From AP-15 sp963799085 (GTDB lineage: Bacteria; Pseudomonadota; Alphaproteobacteria; ATCC43930; CGMCC-115725): a stretch of DNA of 64,000 bases. Below, in pieces: positions 1 through 11,242 of this stretch. The stretch is taken from positions 62,001 to 126,000 of the forward strand of contig CAWCWA010000017.1 of NCBI GenBank assembly GCA_963799085.1, in the 5' to 3' direction. The position numbers and the translations under genes were made by a program. Within the stretch, counting starts at the first letter, position 1; each line of letters starts with the position of its first letter. Below the pieces are notes generated by a model. It was not told the origin of the DNA. It searched no databases and saw nothing but the letters and a program-made list of their open reading frames with translations.

Positions 1-1
1 C

Positions 2-397
2 GTCAACAAGGCCGACGGCGCCTTCGCCGAGGCGGCGTACCGCGCCGTCGCGGACTATGCCAATGCGGTGCGGCTGATCCGCCCGTCCCATGCCGAGTGG
101 CAGGTCGAAGTGCGCGCGGTCTCCGCCCTCGAAGGCAAGGGTATCCGCGAGATCTGGGAGGACGTCGCGCATTTCCGCGCCGCTCTCGAACGCAGCGGCG
201 CCTGGACACGTCACCGCGCCGAGCAGGCCCGCGCCGCACTCTGGTCGGAGATTTCCGACAGCCTCCTCGACCAGTTCCGCGCCGACCCGGCCATCGCCGC
301 CCGCCTCGCGGAAGCCGAAGCCGAAGTCGTCGCCGGAACCCACACCCCCACCGCCGCCGCCCGCCATCTCCTCGCGTCGTTTCTCGGGAAGACGTGA
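2..397 (+). CDS. meaB: MeaB/ArgK-type GTPase, C-terminal part (5' end outside window)
   Basis: The frame is open from base 2 and ends at a TGA at 395-397, giving about 131 residues. The visible start reads VNKADG, which is the NKxD guanine-specificity motif (G4) of G3E-family GTPases. It is followed by a helical C-terminus (EIWEDVAHFRAAL, then a basic-acidic helix ending HLLASFLGKT) typical of MeaB. Family members chaperone adenosylcobalamin-dependent methylmalonyl-CoA mutase: they gate cofactor loading and release of damaged cofactor. The P-loop half lies upstream of the window, so catalytic motifs G1-G3 cannot be checked. No mutase gene is visible on this side. Confidence 0.85.
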   Translation, partial: VNKADGAFAEAAYRAVADYANAVRLIRPSHAEWQVEVRAVSALEGKGIREIWEDVAHFRAALERSGAWTRHRAEQARAALWSEISDSLLDQFRADPAIAARLAEAEAEVVAGTHTPTAAARHLLASFLGKT

Positions 398-508
398 CTC
401 ATCACCGCGGAGAGGGCCGCCTTGACGCGCGGCGGCTCGGGCCGTTAGAAAGCGCACCGGCGCGCGGCCGGGGATTATGACCGCGCGCGATGCTTTGATG
501 AGGCAGGT

Positions 509-799
509 ATGGCGCGCAAATGCATCGTGACGGGCAAGGGCGTCCAGGTCGGGCACCATGTCAGCCACTCCAATATCAAGTCCAAGCGGCGCTTTCTGCC
601 CAATCTGCAGCACACTTCGGTCCTGTCCGACACGATCGGCCCGGTGCGCCTGCGGATCAGCGCCGCCGGGATCCGCACGATCGAGCATAAGGGCGGGATC
701 GACGACTTTGTGCGCAACACGCCCAATCGCAAACTCTCGCCCGAAATCCGCCGTCTGAAGCGTCGGATCGAAGCCGCCGTGGCGCGCAAGGGCGGCTAG
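509..799 (+). CDS. rpmB: 50S ribosomal protein L28
   Basis: This 96-residue protein begins MARKCIVTGKGVQVG and continues with HVSHSNIKSKRRFLPNLQ, the highly conserved N-terminal signature of bL28. The rest is basic, as expected for a large-subunit rRNA-binding protein, and the length is that of alphaproteobacterial L28. It is monocistronic in appearance, 111 bases after the GTPase stop and 57 bases before tamA. The start ATG at 509 is the only one that gives the canonical N-terminus. No frameshift is present. Confidence 0.97.
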   Translation: MARKCIVTGKGVQVGHHVSHSNIKSKRRFLPNLQHTSVLSDTIGPVRLRISAAGIRTIEHKGGIDDFVRNTPNRKLSPEIRRLKRRIEAAVARKGG

Positions 800-856
800 G
801 TCGTCGCCGCGCCGGGAACACGGCGCCGCCGCACGGCGTTCCTATTCAGGGGTGGA

Positions 857-2653
857 ATGCGGGTTCGGCGGGTCTTCTGGGTTCTGTTTGTGGTCACGGC
901 GCTCTGTCCCGGTCCGGGGCTGCGCGCCGATTTGCGCTACCGGGCGGAGATTGTCGGCGCCAAGGAGAGCGATCTGTCGGACCTCTTGGACGGGGTTTCC
1001 GAGCTGAAATCGCTCGAGGACAGGCCGCCGGCCTCGGAGGAGGCGTTGCGCCGCCGCGCCGACCGCGATCTTGGCCGGCTCGCCGACGCCGCCCACAGCC
1101 TCGGCTACTGGGATGCGAAATTCAAATTCGACCTCGACACCGCCGCCGAACCGGCCAAGGTAACCGTGACGGTCGAGCCCGGGCCGGTCTATCACGTCGG
1201 ATCGGTCGCCGTACTGGGTCCGCGGGGACATCCGCTCGAATTGCCGGAGGGACATCCACCCTTGCCGCTGAAGCCCGGCGATCCGGCGCGCACTGCACCA
1301 GTCATCGCCGCCGAAAAGGCGCTCGTGACCGCGTTCGCCGACACCGGCCATCCCTTCGCCAAGGCCGAGGACCGCCGCGTTGTCATCGACCACGGCACGC
1401 AGACGATGGCGGTAACTTATAAGATCGCGCCGGGGCCGGAGATGCAGTTCGGAGGGGTCGCGGTCGAAGGCCTCGATCGGCTCGACCCGCTCTATGTCGA
1501 GCGCCGCCTGCGCTGGCGGGAGAACGAACCCTACGATGCGAGGAAGGTCGAGGAGACCCGCAGGGCATTGATCGAAACCGGCCTCTTCAGCACGGTGCAG
1601 ATCACGCCTTCGGTCGACCCGAACAATCCGCAGGCGACGCGGATGACGATCGCCGCGACCGAACGCCTGCACCGGACGATCGGCGCCGGGGTGGGCTACA
1701 ACACCAGCCAGGGGCTCGGCGCCCGCGCCTTCTGGGAAAATCGCAACCTCTTCGGGTATGCCGAAAACCTGCGGCTGTCGGCCGAGGTGGGCCAGCAGAT
1801 CGAGGCGTTCCGGGGGAATTTCCGCCGCCCCGATTTTCTCGCGGTCGACCAGGATTTCCTCGCCACCGCGGAAATCGCCAACGACATGCCGGTCGCCTAC
1901 AACAGCCGCCGGGCATTGGTCTCGGCCGGGTTCGAACGCCGCTTCAACCGCTATTTGACGGGTGGGATCGCGCTGAGCCTGACCAAGGCCAATGTCGAGC
2001 AGCTGGCCGACACCAGCACGCTGACCTCGGCCGAGCGCACGCAGCACTACACGCTCGTGGGGGTGCCCACCTATCTCAAACTCGACCTCAGCGACAATCT
2101 CTTGAACCCGACACGCGGCTATCGGGCGCAGCTTTCAGTCACGCCGGCGCACACCTTTTCCTCGCCAAAGCTGAATTTTGTGACGAGCCTCGTCTCGGGC
2201 AGCGGTTATTGGCCGCTCGGGGCCAACGACCGCGCCGTCATCGCCGGGAGGGTGGCGCTGGGCTCGATCGACGGCGCGCCTTTGGCCGATTTGCCGGCCG
2301 ACCAGCGGCTCTATGTCGGCGGCGGCGGCTCGCTGCGGCCCTACGGCTATCAGATGGCGGGCCCGCTGGCGCTCAACGACGTGCCGATCGGCGGTAAATC
2401 GAGCCTCGCGCTCAACCTCGAAGCCCGCATCAAGATCACCGACACGATCGGCATCGTTCCCTTTATCGACGCCGGCAGCTTTTACGAAGCGCCCTTTCCG
2501 CAACTCGGCCGCACGATGCTCTACGGCGTCGGGCTCGGCTTTCGCTATTACACCGGCTTCGGCCCGCTGCGGCTCGATCTGGCGACACCCCTGCACAAGC
2601 GCCACGCAAATTCGCCGATCCAAGTTTATATCAGCCTCGGGCAAGCGTTCTGA
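857..2653 (+). CDS. tamA: TamA/BamA-family outer-membrane translocation protein
   Basis: A 598-residue protein with a hydrophobic signal peptide (about residues 5-24, then ADLRY). A periplasmic POTRA region follows to about residue 260, and then a C-terminal bacterial surface antigen (D15/Omp85) beta-barrel that opens near GAGVGYNTSQGLGARAFWE and ends in a C-terminal phenylalanine (SLGQAF), the usual barrel-insertion signal. TamA works with inner-membrane-anchored TamB to move or insert envelope proteins and lipids. Its stop overlaps the tamB start as TGATG at 2651-2655, so the two are translationally coupled. The gene is intact. Calling it TamA rather than BamA rests mainly on the adjacent tamB and the small number of POTRA repeats. 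Confidence 0.93.
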   Translation: MRVRRVFWVLFVVTALCPGPGLRADLRYRAEIVGAKESDLSDLLDGVSELKSLEDRPPASEEALRRRADRDLGRLADAAHSLGYWDAKFKFDLDTAAEPAKVTVTVEPGPVYHVGSVAVLGPRGHPLELPEGHPPLPLKPGDPARTAPVIAAEKALVTAFADTGHPFAKAEDRRVVIDHGTQTMAVTYKIAPGPEMQFGGVAVEGLDRLDPLYVERRLRWRENEPYDARKVEETRRALIETGLFSTVQITPSVDPNNPQATRMTIAATERLHRTIGAGVGYNTSQGLGARAFWENRNLFGYAENLRLSAEVGQQIEAFRGNFRRPDFLAVDQDFLATAEIANDMPVAYNSRRALVSAGFERRFNRYLTGGIALSLTKANVEQLADTSTLTSAERTQHYTLVGVPTYLKLDLSDNLLNPTRGYRAQLSVTPAHTFSSPKLNFVTSLVSGSGYWPLGANDRAVIAGRVALGSIDGAPLADLPADQRLYVGGGGSLRPYGYQMAGPLALNDVPIGGKSSLALNLEARIKITDTIGIVPFIDAGSFYEAPFPQLGRTMLYGVGLGFRYYTGFGPLRLDLATPLHKRHANSPIQVYISLGQAF

Positions 2654-5600
2654 TGCGGATCGTACTCGGCATATTGCGCTGGCTCGGGATCGCGTTCGGC
2701 GTGATCGTCGCGGTGCTGGCAGCGGGTTTCGGTCTGATCCAGACGCCGCCCGGCAAGGCGTGGCTCGCCGAAAGGGTCGCTGGCGCCATCAGCGATCCCG
2801 AATCTCGGGTGGCGATCGAAGGGCTGCGTGGGTTGGTGCCGTTTGACATGGCGGCCGAACGGATTTCGTTCGCCGACCGCGACGGCGTCTATCTGACCCT
2901 GCGCGATGTCCGGGTGGAATTGTCGGCGGCGGGGCTGCTCGCCGGGCGGGCGCATTTCCCGGCATTGACAATCGCCGAGGCCGAGATGTCCCGCCGCTCG
3001 ACCTCGCCGGGATCGACCGACTATCTCTCGGTCCCGCAATTACCGGCGCCGGTCGTCTTCGACCGGATAGCGATCGATCGGTTGGCGCTCGGCCCCGCCG
3101 TGCTCGGCGAACCCGTGGTCGCCGCCGCCCAAGGCCGTCTCGTGCTTGCGGGCGGCAAGGAGCAGGTGAGCCTCGATCTGCATCGCATCGACGGCAAGGC
3201 CGGCAAGCTCGGCCTCGACCTCGAAATCGCCGGCGCGGCCGAGCCGGTGCTGACCCTCGATCTCGAAGCGCAGGAGCCGAGCGGCCTGCTCGTCGACCGG
3301 GCATTGGGCCGCGCCGACCGGCTCCCCTTCACGCTGTCGCTGAAAGGGACAGGCCCGCTCGCCGATTGGCATGGCCGGCTGGCCGCCGCCGCCGGCCCGG
3401 ACGCCCGCGTCGAGGCCGAACTGGACATCGCGCAGAAAACCGCGACGGCCGCCGAGTTCAAGGGCGAGGCGGCGCTGCTGCCGTTGCTGCCGCCCGCCTA
3501 TGCCGCAATTGTCGGCGATAAGCTGATGTTCGCGGTGCATGCGACGTTCGGCGACAAGATCGTTGTCGACCACTTTGCGCTGACCGCCGCCGGGGGCGCC
3601 GTAAGCGGCGACGCGGCTGTCTCCGGGTCCGATATCGCCGCCAATCTGCACGGCGAGATTGCCAATCTGGCGCGTTTCCAGGGGCTCCTCGGCGAGAGGA
3701 TCGAGGGTAGCGCGGAGCTCGATGCGACGGTGCGCGGAACCCGCGACCGGCCGGAAATCGAGGCGCGGTTTTCGGCCGAGCGGGTGCGGCTGCAAGGATC
3801 GGGCATCGGGCATATCACCGCCAAGATTGCAGCCAAGCCCGAAGCCGGCGGCAAGGTAGCGCTCAGCGGTTCCGGCCGGGTCGAAGGCCTCGCCACGGCG
3901 GGCGTGCCGTTGCCACCGGCGCTCGGGCATGACATCGACTGGTCCTTTGCCGCCGTCGCCGCCCGCGACCTCGGCAATGCCGAATTGACCCGGCTGTCGA
4001 TCAAGGGGGCGGGGCTCGACGTTTCGGCTTCGGGGCAGATGACCGATAGTGGCCGCACTGTGACCGGGCGGGCGGAAATCGCGATCGCCGATCTGCGGCC
4101 GTTCTCGGGGCTCGCCGGCCGTCCGATCGGCGGCGCCACGAGGCTGACGATCGTCGCCGAACGCCGCGGCGACGCCGGGTTCGAGGCCACGATCAAGGGC
4201 TCCGGAACCGGTGTGGAGACCGGGATCGCCGCGGCCGATGCGCTCCTCGGCGGCTCCGTCGCGCTCGACGGCGCATTAGAGCGCGATGCGGCGGGCGTAC
4301 TCTCATTCGACCGGTTGAAGCTGACGGCGGACCATCTATCGGTCGCCGCAACCGGAAAGTTCGACCCCGCCGCCGACCGGCTCGACGCCGCCGGAGATAT
4401 CGATCTGCCGCGGCTGGCGCCCTTGGGGCCGACGTTGGGCGTCGAGCTCGCGGGGGCGCTCTCGGCCAAGTTCGAAGCGCAGGGACCGCTCGATCATCTG
4501 CGGCTCGGGGCCGGGATCGACGGACGCGACCTCGTCGCCGCCGGCGCCAGGATCGACCGGCTGCGGGTCGATGCGCAGGTCCCTGACCTGGCGGCGCAGA
4601 AGCTCTCGGCGGAGGGCAAATTCGCCGCTTCCGGCATCGACGGCGCGGTGACATTGGCGGCCGAGCGCAGCGGGTCGGAGCTGGTCGTCTCGCAAGTGCG
4701 GCTGGCGGCGGCGGGCGCTGCGATCGAGGGCAGCCTGCGGGTGGGCCTCGACACCGGCCTCGTCAGCGGTTCGCTCGCCGGGCGGATCCCCGACCTCGCC
4801 CGCTGGTCCGCGACTGGCGCAGACGCCGCTTGCGGGGGCGGTCGAGATGCGGGCCGGGCTCGATGCGCGCGGTGGCGGCCAGACGCTCGAACTGACGGCG
4901 AACGGGCGCAGGATGGCGGTCGGCGCCGGATCATCGCGGCTTTCGATCGGCCGGTTCAAAGCCAACGCCAACCTCGCCGATCTGCTGCGCAGGCCGACCG
5001 GATCGGGCCGGTTATCGCTAGGCGCAACCTCCGCCGGTTCAATCGATCTGAAGAGCGCGAACCTGACCTTCACGAGCCTCGGACCCGGCCGCCTTGGCTT
5101 CCACGGCGAGGCCAACGGCAAGCCCTTGACGACCGGTTTCGCCGGCGAGGTCGGGGTCGAGAATGGCGACGTCGATCTGCGCCTCGACCGTTTCGCCGGC
5201 GCCCTCGACGGCACGCAATACCGCCTCGAACAACCGTTGCGGGTGACGCGGCGGGCGAATGAGCTTTCCGTCGCCGGTCTGGCGTTGCGGTTCGGAACCG
5301 GCCGGGTCGGCGGCAACGGCGCCGTCCGCGGCGAGTCGTTGTCGCTCGATCTGCGCGGCGACGGGTTGCCGCTCGCCGCCGGCGCCCGCTTGCTCGGCAA
5401 GAGCGGGATGCGCGGCGCGTTGTCGTTCACCGTCCGCGCCAACGGTACATTTGCCGCCCCGCGCGGTAACCTGAACGCGGATTTGCGCGATTTCGGTTTC
5501 GGCGCCGCCGGGCATGGCGGGCAATCTCTGGGGCTGACCGCGGCGCGCCACCTGGAACGGGCGCACGATCGACGCGCAAGGCCGGGTGACCGGGCTCGCA

Positions 5601-7016
5601 GGCGACCGGATCGCCTTTACCGGCTCCGCCCCCTTGGTGCTAAACCGCAATCCGCTCGGCATTTCGATGCCGCCGCAGGGCCGACTTGCGGTGCGGATCG
5701 AGGGTGGCGGCCGGCTCGACCATTTCGCCGATCTCCTGCCGCTCGGCGAAGACCGGCTGACCGGGAAATTCGCCGTCGATCTGACGGTCGGCGGCACCGT
5801 CGCCAATCCCGACGCCGGCGGGCGGGTGACACTCTCCGACGCCCGCTATCAGAATTTCGCGACCGGAGCGGCATTGACCGGGATGCAGGCGACGATCGTC
5901 GGCAACCGCGACCGGCTGAACGTCGTGTCGCTGACTGCCGGCGACGGCGCCTCCGGAAAACTGGCGGCGCAGGGAACGATCGCGCTTGCCGGCGCGTCGG
6001 GGCCCAATATCGATCTCTCGGCGCGGCTCGACGATTTTCGCCTTGCAGCACTCGACGAGGCGCTCGTCACCGCCAGCGGCCGGATTCGGGTGACAGGGCC
6101 ACTTGCCGGCCCCACTGTCGCCACGCGGATGACCGTCAATCGGGCCGACATCACGCTCCCCGAGCGGCTGCCGCCCTCCGTCGTCGTCCTCGATGTCGTC
6201 GAGATCAACAGCAAGACCGGCAAGCGCGCATCGCCTCCCGCGGAGCGAACCGCCGCACCCGCCTTGCCCGCAAAGCTCGACATCACGCTCGACATGCCGG
6301 GGCAGGTTTTCGTCCGCGGGCACGGGCTCGACAGCGAGTGGCGCGGCCGGCTCACGATCACCGGGACGAGTGCGGCGCCGAGAATTCTGGGCTCGCTCGA
6401 AGCGATCCGCGGCGCGTTCGACCTGCTCGGCAAGAGCTTTCGCCTGACGCAGAGCACCATCACCTTCGACGGCGGCGCCAAGCTCGACCCGGTCCTCGAC
6501 ATCGTCGCCGAAGTGGCGGCGGGCGGCATCACCGCCCAGGCCAAGATCAGCGGCTTTATGTCGTCGCCGACGGTCAGCTTGAGTTCGACGCCGGCCTTGC
6601 CGCAGGACGAAGTCCTCTCGCGGGTCCTCTTCGGTCGCGGGGTCGGGCAGATCACCGCCGCCGAGGGCCTGCAACTGGCGCAGGCTGCGGCGGCGCTGAC
6701 CGGCCGCGGACCCGATGTTCTGAGTCGTCTGCGCACCGGGCTCGGGCTCGATTGGCTGCGCTTCGGCGGCGGCCCGGTCGGGGTCGCGAGCAGCATCATC
6801 AACCCGAATTCGGCCAGTTCCGCGACCGGCGGGAGTGCGGTCAGCGCCGGCAAATACATCGCCGAGGGTGTTTCGGTCGGCGTCACCCAGGGTGTCTCGC
6901 CGCCGACCAGCAAGGTCACGGTCGAAATCCAGCTGACGCCGCGCCTCACATTGCAGACCGAAGCCGGCGAGAACAGCGGCGCCGGCGTCGGCGTCAACTA
7001 CAATTTCGATTATTGA
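2653..7016 (+). CDS. tamB: Translocation/assembly module protein TamB (DUF490), read through two frame shifts
   Basis: About 1450 residues. It starts with a single N-terminal membrane anchor (residues about 4-30), followed by a long repetitive beta-rich AsmA/DUF490-like body, and ends NYNFDY, the typical aromatic C-terminus. The reading frame moves by +1 near 4812 (after LARWSA) and again by +1 near 5550 (before TWNGRTIDAQG). Each side is clean TamB-like sequence with no stops, so I treat both as single extra bases rather than decay. TamB spans the periplasm and conducts phospholipids or substrate towards TamA. The tamA-tamB overlap supports an operon. The C-terminal DUF490 domain (about the last 300 residues) is complete. 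Confidence 0.9.
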
Positions 7017-7118
7017 AGCGACACCCGTAAATCACACCCGCGTGATCAGCGGGGTCGGCACTTCGCCCAGCCGCGGCGCTCCGTTATCCTTAAAAGAACC
7101 GCTCGTTGGGAGGACGCG

Positions 7119-7995
7119 ATGGATGCCGCCGACGCCGGACTGCAGGGTTTGTTGCCGCGCCTCGACTGGAGCCGCCGCGGTTTTGTCGTGACCTCAATCG
7201 CCGCCGGCTTCGCGCTTGCGGCGCAGCCGGTGACCGCCCAGACCGTGATTACGACCGACAAGGACGGGCTCACCGCCGGCGAGGTCAAGGTTCCGGTCAA
7301 GGATGGCGAGATTCCGGCCTACCGGGCGATGCCCGACAAGGGCGGGCCGTTCCCGACCGTGCTCGTCGTGCAGGAGATCTTCGGCGTCCACGAACACATC
7401 CAGGACCTCTGCCGGCGCTTCGCCAAGGCCGGGTATTACGCGTTGGCGCCCGATCTCTATGCGCGCCAGGGCGATCCGTCGAAGATCAAAGACATCCCGG
7501 AACTGGTCAAGGAGATCGTCGCCAAGGTGCCGGACGCGCAGGTCATGTCCGACCTCGACGCGGCGGTCGCCTACGCCAAGGCCTCGGGCAAGGCCGATAC
7601 GGCAAAACTCGCGGTCACCGGCTTCTGCTGGGGCGGGCGGATCACCTGGCTCTACGCCGCGCACAATCCCGGATCTGAAGGCGGCGGTCGCCTGGTACGG
7701 GCCGATCGACCGGCCGCGCACCGAATTGCAGCCGAAATACCCGATCGACTTGGCCGCCGACCTCAAATGCCCGATGCTGGGGCTTTACGGCGGCGCCGAC
7801 ACCGGCATCCCGGTCGAGAGCGTCGAAAAGATGGCGGCCGCGTGCAAGGCTGCCGGCAAGACCTGCGAGATCAAGATCTACCCGGATACGCCGCACGGCT
7901 TCAACGCCGACTACCGCCCCTCCTACCGCGCCGACGCCGCCAAGGACGGCTGGGCCAAGCTATTGGCGTGGTTCAAAGACCACGGCGTGGGCTGA
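7119..7995 (+). CDS. Dienelactone hydrolase family protein, exported, one frame shift
   Basis: The start ATG at 7119 follows a GGGAGG ribosome site at 7108-7113. The N-terminus carries a twin-arginine-like signal (SRRGFVV, then a hydrophobic run ending in VTAQ), so export to the periplasm is likely. The alpha/beta-hydrolase core shows TVLVVQEIFGVHEHI, then the nucleophile elbow GFCWGG with the cysteine used by dienelactone hydrolases, then an acid residue in LGLYGGADTGIP and the histidine in PHGFNADYRPSY. The frame shifts by +1 near 7668 (AAHNP to DLKAAVAWYG). Carboxymethylenebutenolidase is the founding activity, but the periplasmic type with a CWGG elbow is broadly assigned and the true substrate is unknown. 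Confidence 0.85.
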
Positions 7996-8015
7996 CGGGC
8001 GGCGTCGATCGCCGC

Positions 8016-9878
8016 TCATTCCTGATTGCGGCTGCGGGTGACTTTGTCCTCGCAATCCTTGGCGATGCCCCACGCTCCGCGAGCATTTCCGCGCAGGTCA
8101 TTGTCCTCGAAAATGCCTCCGCCGCTATTATAAACCCAAATCGCCTGATATCCGTTTTCTGAGATGCGGTTGCGGCGCAGGGTCGGGTTGCCGCCTTTTC
8201 TGATCGCGACGCCAGCGCTCGCGTTGGCGAAGATGTCGTTGTCCTCCAGGGTGCCCTGGCCGTTTTCGTACACGAACACGCCGGCGCTCTTTCCGTCGTG
8301 GATGCGGTTGCGGCGCAGGGTCGGGTTGCTGCCTTCCTTGATCGCGACACCTGAGAGCGCGTTGGCGAAGATGTCGTTGTCCTCCAGGGTGCCCTGGCCG
8401 TTCTCGTACACGAAGACGCCGCCCGCTTTCCCGTCGTGGATGCGGTTGCGGCGCAGGGTCGGGTTGCCGCCTTTCATGATCACGACGCCCCAGTTCGCAT
8501 TAGCGAAGATGTCGTTGTCCTCCAAGGTCCCCTGGCCATTCGCGTACACATACACGCCGGTCGTCTTTCCGTCGTGGATGCGGTTGCGGCGCAGGTTCGG
8601 GTTGCCGCCTCCCCTGATCTCGAGGCCCGCGAACGCATTGGCGAAGATGTCGTTGTCCTCCAGGGTGCCCTGGCCGTTCTCGTACACGAAGATGCCGCTC
8701 CCTTTCCCGTCGCGGATGCGGTTGCGGCGCAGGGTCGGGTTGCCGCCTTCCCTGATCGCGACGCCCGCCAGCCCATTGGCGAAGATGTCGTTGTCCTCCA
8801 GTGTCCCCTGGCCGTTCGCGCACACAACACGCCCGCTTGTTTTCCGTCGTGGATGCGGTTGCGGCGAAGTCGCGGGTCGGCACCGTCGTGGATCGCGACG
8901 CAGGAAAAGCCTTGGCTGGTAATGTCGCAGCCTTCGAGATCGAGCCGGCCCTGAGCGATATTAACGCAATACCAATTGCCCCCGCCGGTCTGCCGCAATG
9001 TCAGATTGGTGATCCGGCCCATGTTCGCCTGAAAAAGAATGGTGTCCTTGTCATTCCCTTCTAAGACGACGTCGCCCAACTCGCCGTCGCCGATGATCTC
9101 GACCGGCTTGTCGATGACGACGCCTTCCCTGTAGAGCCCGGGACGGACCAGGATGCGGTCGCCTGGCTCGGCGGCATTCAAGGCGTCGGTCAAGGTCACG
9201 TGATCACCACGATGGAGCGCATCGACGACACGGGTGCGCGGCTCATTCTTGCCAGCCGGGCCTCGCTCGCCTGCGGAGACTTCGCCCGTTTCGGTCGCTT
9301 CCGCCGCGGCAGGCGCACTGCCTCCCTCGGTAGCCGCAGGCTTGGCGACAACGGGTTTGGCGGGCGCGCCGCGTTCCAGCGACTGGACGATCTGCCGCGC
9401 CAGTCCCTCGATCATCTTTCCGACCGCCGGGGAGGTGAACGGCTCGAACCGCAATTCACGCCAGTCGGCACGTTGCCGTGCATTGATAATTTTCGCCAAC
9501 GCGTCGGCTTCGCGCCGAGTCAGCGTCGTTCAGCATCGGGCAGTCTACATAGTATACGGGCAGGATCAGGTCGTGACGCCCAAGCTGCTCTTCGCGTTTC
9601 AGAAAACGTTCAACTTCGCTGCGGCACGCCTCGCTCCTGAAAAAGCCGGGGGTCAAAATCGGAATGAGGAAAGAGACGGCGTCCAGCGATTCGTCGATAC
9701 GCTGCTGCCATTGCTGGCCCACGGCGATATCGGTCTTGTCTTGAAAGATCACAAATTCTTCGCCGGTTTGCAGCCTGACCTCGCCGCTGAGGCGCTCACG
9801 GAACTGCGTCAGCCGGTTGTTCTCATGCTGATCGTCGAGCCAGACATAGCTCATGAAGGCTGCAGGCGGCCAACTCAT
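8016..9878 (-). CDS. TIR-domain protein with right-handed beta-helix repeats
   Basis: Residues 1 to about 125 form a TIR domain: an AAFMSYVWLDD start, a middle strand FVIFQDKTDI, and a SEACRSEVERF segment whose glutamate (about residue 88) sits where catalytic TIR NADases carry theirs. A low-complexity Ala/Pro/Glu linker follows. Next comes a NosD/pectate-lyase-like parallel beta-helix: a DALNAAEPGDRILVRPGLY lead-in, then about six 46-residue units with the core GQGTLEDNDIFAN and NPTLRRNRIHDGK. Two frame changes occur: an extra base near 9505 (joining SAEADALAKIIN) and a missing base near 8830 inside the repeat array. No signal peptide is visible, so it is probably cytosolic. Neighbours give no operon context. 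NAD cleavage is an inference from the family. Confidence 0.75.
8163..8870. repeat. 138-bp tandem repeat array coding for beta-helix units
   Basis: The motif GATGCGGTTGCGGCG recurs on the plus strand at 8163, 8301, 8439, 8577, 8715 and 8852. The spacing is exactly 138 bases four times and then 137 once. Each unit codes, on the minus strand, 46 residues that make two beta-helix turns. Units are nearly identical at DNA level, including silent positions, which points to recent unit duplication or gene conversion. The single 137-base interval coincides with the frame change in the host gene. Confidence 0.93.
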
Positions 9879-10028
9879 CGCAAAATTTCTCTTGTTGCCC
9901 CACCGATGCGGTTGTGTCCACCGTTCAGTTGATCAACCGAAAAATAGCATAGCAACGGCGCCGGGGCTAATGGTCAAAGGTTAACCCAAGTCCCGCATTC
10001 CCTGCCGAGAGTGCCGGGAGCGGGCTCG

Positions 10029-11225
10029 CTACAGCCAGGCGAGGCTTTCGGGTTCGAGGCCGAGGAGGTATTGGCCGACGGTCTCGTAATGCTCCTGGCG
10101 GCCCTGCAATTGTTGGCTGACGGTATTGACGTCGCGGAAGCGGCGCTCGAACGGGTTCGACTGGAAGATCGCGGTGGCGCCGGCGGCATGGTAGAGCGTG
10201 CCCACGACCTCGCAGGATTGGTGGATCGCAAAGGTCGCGGCGAGCCGGATCACTATCCGCTGTTCGAGCGTGAGTCTGCCGGTCTGCGCGACCTCGGCAG
10301 TGGTGTCGGCGAGCACCGAGTGAAGATGGGCGCGGGCGGCGGCGAGCCGCGCCTCGGATTTCGCCACCTGCGCCTGCACGACGTTGTTGTCCCGCAAAGT
10401 ATGGCGGGCGCCGCGCGGGGTCTTGTCGCGCGCGAATTCGATAAAGGCGTCGAACGTCGCCCGCGCGATCCCCATCGCAACCGAGGCGAACCCTGAAGCA
10501 TAGAGCTGCAGATTGCTGAAACGGTAGAGGAGCCCGTCCTCACGCCGCACGCCGTCCTCGTCGCGCGCGACACAGAAGGCTTCGGGCACGAACAGATCCT
10601 CGACCGTATAGCGGTCGCTGCCGGTTCCCTTGAGGCCGACAACATGCCAGATGTCGGTCATCCGGGCGGCCGATTTCGGGAAGAGGAGCGTGCGGATGAC
10701 CGGGCTGCCGTCGGCGTGATGCCGCGGCTTCCCGTCCTTTTCGACGATCGGCAGGTGCGCACCGAGCCAGCTTGCCTCGTGGCTGCCGCTGGCAAAGCTG
10801 AAATCGGCGGTGACGCGGTAGCCGCCCGCGACGGCGCGCGCCTCGCCCGGACCCGGCCCCCAGGCGAGGATGCCGTCGGCCGGCCGAAGACCGTCGCGCG
10901 CCGCGGCGGGATCGAGATAGGCCGCGGTCATCGAGCAGCCGGAGGTCTGGTTGACGCACCAGGCGACACTGGCGTCGGCCTTGGCGATCTCTTCGACGAC
11001 CTGGATATAGCTCAAGGGCGCAAGTTCGGCGCCACCCAGCGAGCGCGGCAAGCAGCAAGCGGAAAAAGCCTTCCTCGATCATCGCCCTGCGCAACTCCGC
11101 GGGGAGTTCGCGGCCGCACTCGATCTCGTCCGCGGCGGCGGCGATGCTCGGCGCAAATGGCGCGCGCGCTCGATATAGTCCTCGTCCGGCGGCGCCCCCG
11201 CCGCGCTCTTCTTGACTGCCGTCAC
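10029..11225 (-). CDS. Acyl-CoA dehydrogenase-like flavin monooxygenase (HpaB/DszC type), frame-shifted near its start
   Basis: About 398 residues when the frames are joined. The GTG at 11225 gives VTAVKKSAAG and a helical N-terminus (ELPAELRRAMIEEGFFRLLLPRSLGGAEL). The middle beta domain contains GGYRVTADFSFASGSHEASW and LLFPKSAARMTDIWHVVGLKGTGS. The C-terminal four-helix region ends with a dimer/flavin segment EVVGTLYHAAGATAIF. This matches group D monooxygenases that use reduced flavin and share the acyl-CoA dehydrogenase fold (DszC, HsaA, HpaB-like). The lack of an evident catalytic glutamate favours monooxygenase over true acyl-CoA dehydrogenase. Shifts lie near 11155 and 11055. It starts 18 bases after the amidohydrolase stop, suggesting one transcript for an aromatic or heterocyclic breakdown pathway. 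Confidence 0.8.
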
Positions 11226-11242
11226 CAGGCGTCCCCGCGTTT

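Noticed and set aside
842..2047. A 401-codon open frame on the minus strand opposite tamA
   Set aside because: It is the mirror of a high-G+C coding frame with Arg/Gly/Pro-rich, non-family sequence; tamA on the plus strand is unambiguous.
8163..8870. CRISPR array suggested by regular repeats
   Set aside because: The 138-bp units are coding, contiguous and lack unique spacers; no cas genes are nearby.
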